From positions 1 to 5,870 of the forward strand of contig WTGE01000179.1 of the NCBI GenBank assembly GCA_011525445.1: a stretch of 5,870 nucleotides of DNA, in the 5' to 3' direction. Source of the DNA: Synechococcus sp. CO36386bin_37. Its GTDB lineage: Bacteria > Cyanobacteriota > Cyanobacteriia > PCC-6307 > Cyanobiaceae. The notes beneath the pieces are model-generated. The model made no database searches and was not told the origin of the DNA. It was given only the letters and a program-made list of their open reading frames with translations. A program made the translations under genes and the position numbers. Shown piece by piece: positions 4,597 to 5,870 of this stretch (the first letter of the stretch is position 1; each line of letters opens with the position of its first letter).

Positions 4597-5870
4597 AGCC
4601 TTGGCTTCAATGTGCTTTTCTCTGATCTGATTCCAATCGCGCATCAGCCAGAGACAGGTCAGCACCATCAAGGCAGGAAAAAGTCCCATACTCATCCGAA
4701 TCATTGTGAGTGCCATTCCGGGTTGTTGCTCCCCCAAGCCCGCGCTGTATCCACTCCAACTCAGGAGCGCTCCGAGCACAAAAACCGATGCAGCACTTCC
4801 CAGCTTTTGAATTTGCACCATCGAAGCGGTGATCACGCCAGCGGGGTGCCCGGGCGAGGAGTCAACAACGTCAGGCAGAAACGACCAGGGCAGCAAATAT
4901 GCTGTTGCCGCACTGATGCCAAGCAGCACCAAAGTGATCATCAGTATGCCCAGTTCCATGCGATTGCCGGCTGCCAAGGCGTTGTTGGCAATTGGCAACG
5001 CTGGCAACACCATCGCAACCAGAGACAGCAGGATCCAGGCAGAACCTCCAATCTGAAGGGCACGCAGTCTTGAGTAACGCTTCGAGAAGCGATTCCAGAT
5101 CCAAAGGCCAACCAAGGCACTGATCTGGAACGGGATCAACAAGCCTGTACTCCAACTGTGCGGCAGATGCAGCAGGTCGGAGAGATAGATGATGGCCACT
5201 GGCTGCATCAGTGAGAGTGCACCCCACAGCAGCAGGTACATCATCACCACACGAAGGAACAGTCCGTTGCGGCACAGCCATCGCAACTGCTTGATGAGTG
5301 GGGGTTGATGGTGATTTGGTCGCTGACAGACCGCTGCTGCAGGAGCCAGACCCATGGCACTGGCAAAGCCACTTGTGGTCAACACAAGCCCAGCGATACA
5401 ACCCATCAGCCCATACCCCGAAGCGCCCCGACCACTCATGGCTGAGCCGAGAATCAGTCCAACAAGGCTTGCAAGCACAGACCCTGTGAATCGAAAGCTG
5501 TTGAGGCGAGTGCGCAGAACGACGTTGTCCGTGAGTTCCGTTGCCAGGGCGGAATAGGGGAGATTCACGCCGGAATAGGTGGCCTGAAACAGGCTGGCGA
5601 TCAGAACGAGCCAAATGAATGTCCATGGTTCAGCAAAGGGTGGGACCCACCACAGCAAGGCCATCGACAAACCAAGAGGCAAAGCGCTGGCCAACATCCA
5701 AGGAATCCGAGGTCCGCGAACACCACGGGTACGGTCGCTCATCCATCCGATGAGCTGATCGCTGAGGATGTCCCAGAGCCGCACAAGCATCAGAACGGTT
5801 CCTGCAAGCCAGGCCGACAGCCCAACCACATCGGTATAAAAAACGAACAGATAAAAGCCCACCAGCGCGC
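4594..5870 (-). CDS. GPH-family sugar:cation symporter (MFS), 5'-truncated by window edge
   Basis: This is an inner-membrane transporter of the glycoside-pentoside-hexuronide:cation symporter family, which takes up sugars or glycosides with Na+ or H+. The frame is open to the right edge; a GTG at 5860-5862 could be read as a start, but the preceding codons (Ala-Leu) continue the first membrane helix, so roughly 20-40 N-terminal residues are missing. Numbering from that GTG, landmarks are FYTDVVGLS (8-16), RLWDILSDQLIGWMSDRTRG (28-47, the family's cation/substrate motif with D31, D35 and D43), NLPYSALATELT (100-111), RTRLNSFR (117-124), LPWSFLPDVVD (324-334) and QKLGSA (352-357). About eleven or twelve hydrophobic helices are visible, with a polar central loop near 176-198 (CQRPNHHQPP). 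The substrate cannot be deduced. GC content is like dapF and higher than the middle region. Confidence 0.92.
   Translation of the reverse strand, partial: ALVGFYLFVFYTDVVGLSAWLAGTVLMLVRLWDILSDQLIGWMSDRTRGVRGPRIPWMLASALPLGLSMALLWWVPPFAEPWTFIWLVLIASLFQATYSGVNLPYSALATELTDNVVLRTRLNSFRFTGSVLASLVGLILGSAMSGRGASGYGLMGCIAGLVLTTSGFASAMGLAPAAAVCQRPNHHQPPLIKQLRWLCRNGLFLRVVMMYLLLWGALSLMQPVAIIYLSDLLHLPHSWSTGLLIPFQISALVGLWIWNRFSKRYSRLRALQIGGSAWILLSLVAMVLPALPIANNALAAGNRMELGILMITLVLLGISAATAYLLPWSFLPDVVDSSPGHPAGVITASMVQIQKLGSAASVFVLGALLSWSGYSAGLGEQQPGMALTMIRMSMGLFPALMVLTCLWLMRDWNQIREKHIEAKA

Noticed and set aside
4871..5626. Minus-strand frame of 251 codons
   Set aside because: Out-of-phase shadow of the symporter gene, whose family motifs are in the other frame.

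Overview
The window looks like a stretch of a marine picocyanobacterial (Synechococcus/Cyanobium-like) chromosome. This assignment is an inference from the look of the DapF protein, the density of tiny proteins, and GC-richer housekeeping genes next to an AT-rich variable segment; no 16S or other marker is present. All supported genes lie on the minus strand.

Layout from left to right. (1) 1-594: most of dapF (diaminopimelate epimerase), whose C-terminus runs off the left edge. (2) 595-991: spacer with a possible dapF promoter and only very short reading frames. (3) 992-1174: a 60-aa hypothetical protein with a good ribosome binding site. (4) 1175-2018: about 840 bp without a convincing gene but with several perfect 12-bp palindromes. 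(5) 2019-2582: a COG3224-type membrane-anchored antibiotic-biosynthesis-monooxygenase (ABM) domain protein. (6) 2681-2857: a 58-codon frame resembling only the N-terminus of an AraC-family regulator, apparently a gene remnant. (7) 2858-3202: spacer. (8) 3203-3571: a 122-aa STAS/SpoIIAA-like protein, preceded by a TATAAT box, a short inverted repeat and a Fur-box-like sequence. (9) 3572-4299: AT-rich spacer. (10) 4300-4500: a 66-aa hypothetical protein. (11) 4594-5870: a GPH/MFS sugar:cation symporter whose N-terminus runs off the right edge.

The two outer genes, lysine/peptidoglycan precursor synthesis (dapF) and sugar symport, are unrelated in function and bracket a region of small, poorly conserved and decayed genes. 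The middle part (about 2,000-4,300) is visibly richer in A and T than both flanks, which fits an acquired or fast-turnover segment. No tRNA, rRNA, transposase, integrase, CRISPR array or clear rho-independent terminator was found. No complete new multi-gene system is evident. The points most worth a second look are the AraC-like remnant beside the ABM gene, the Fur-like site in front of the STAS gene, and the palindrome-rich spacer at 1,387-1,744.
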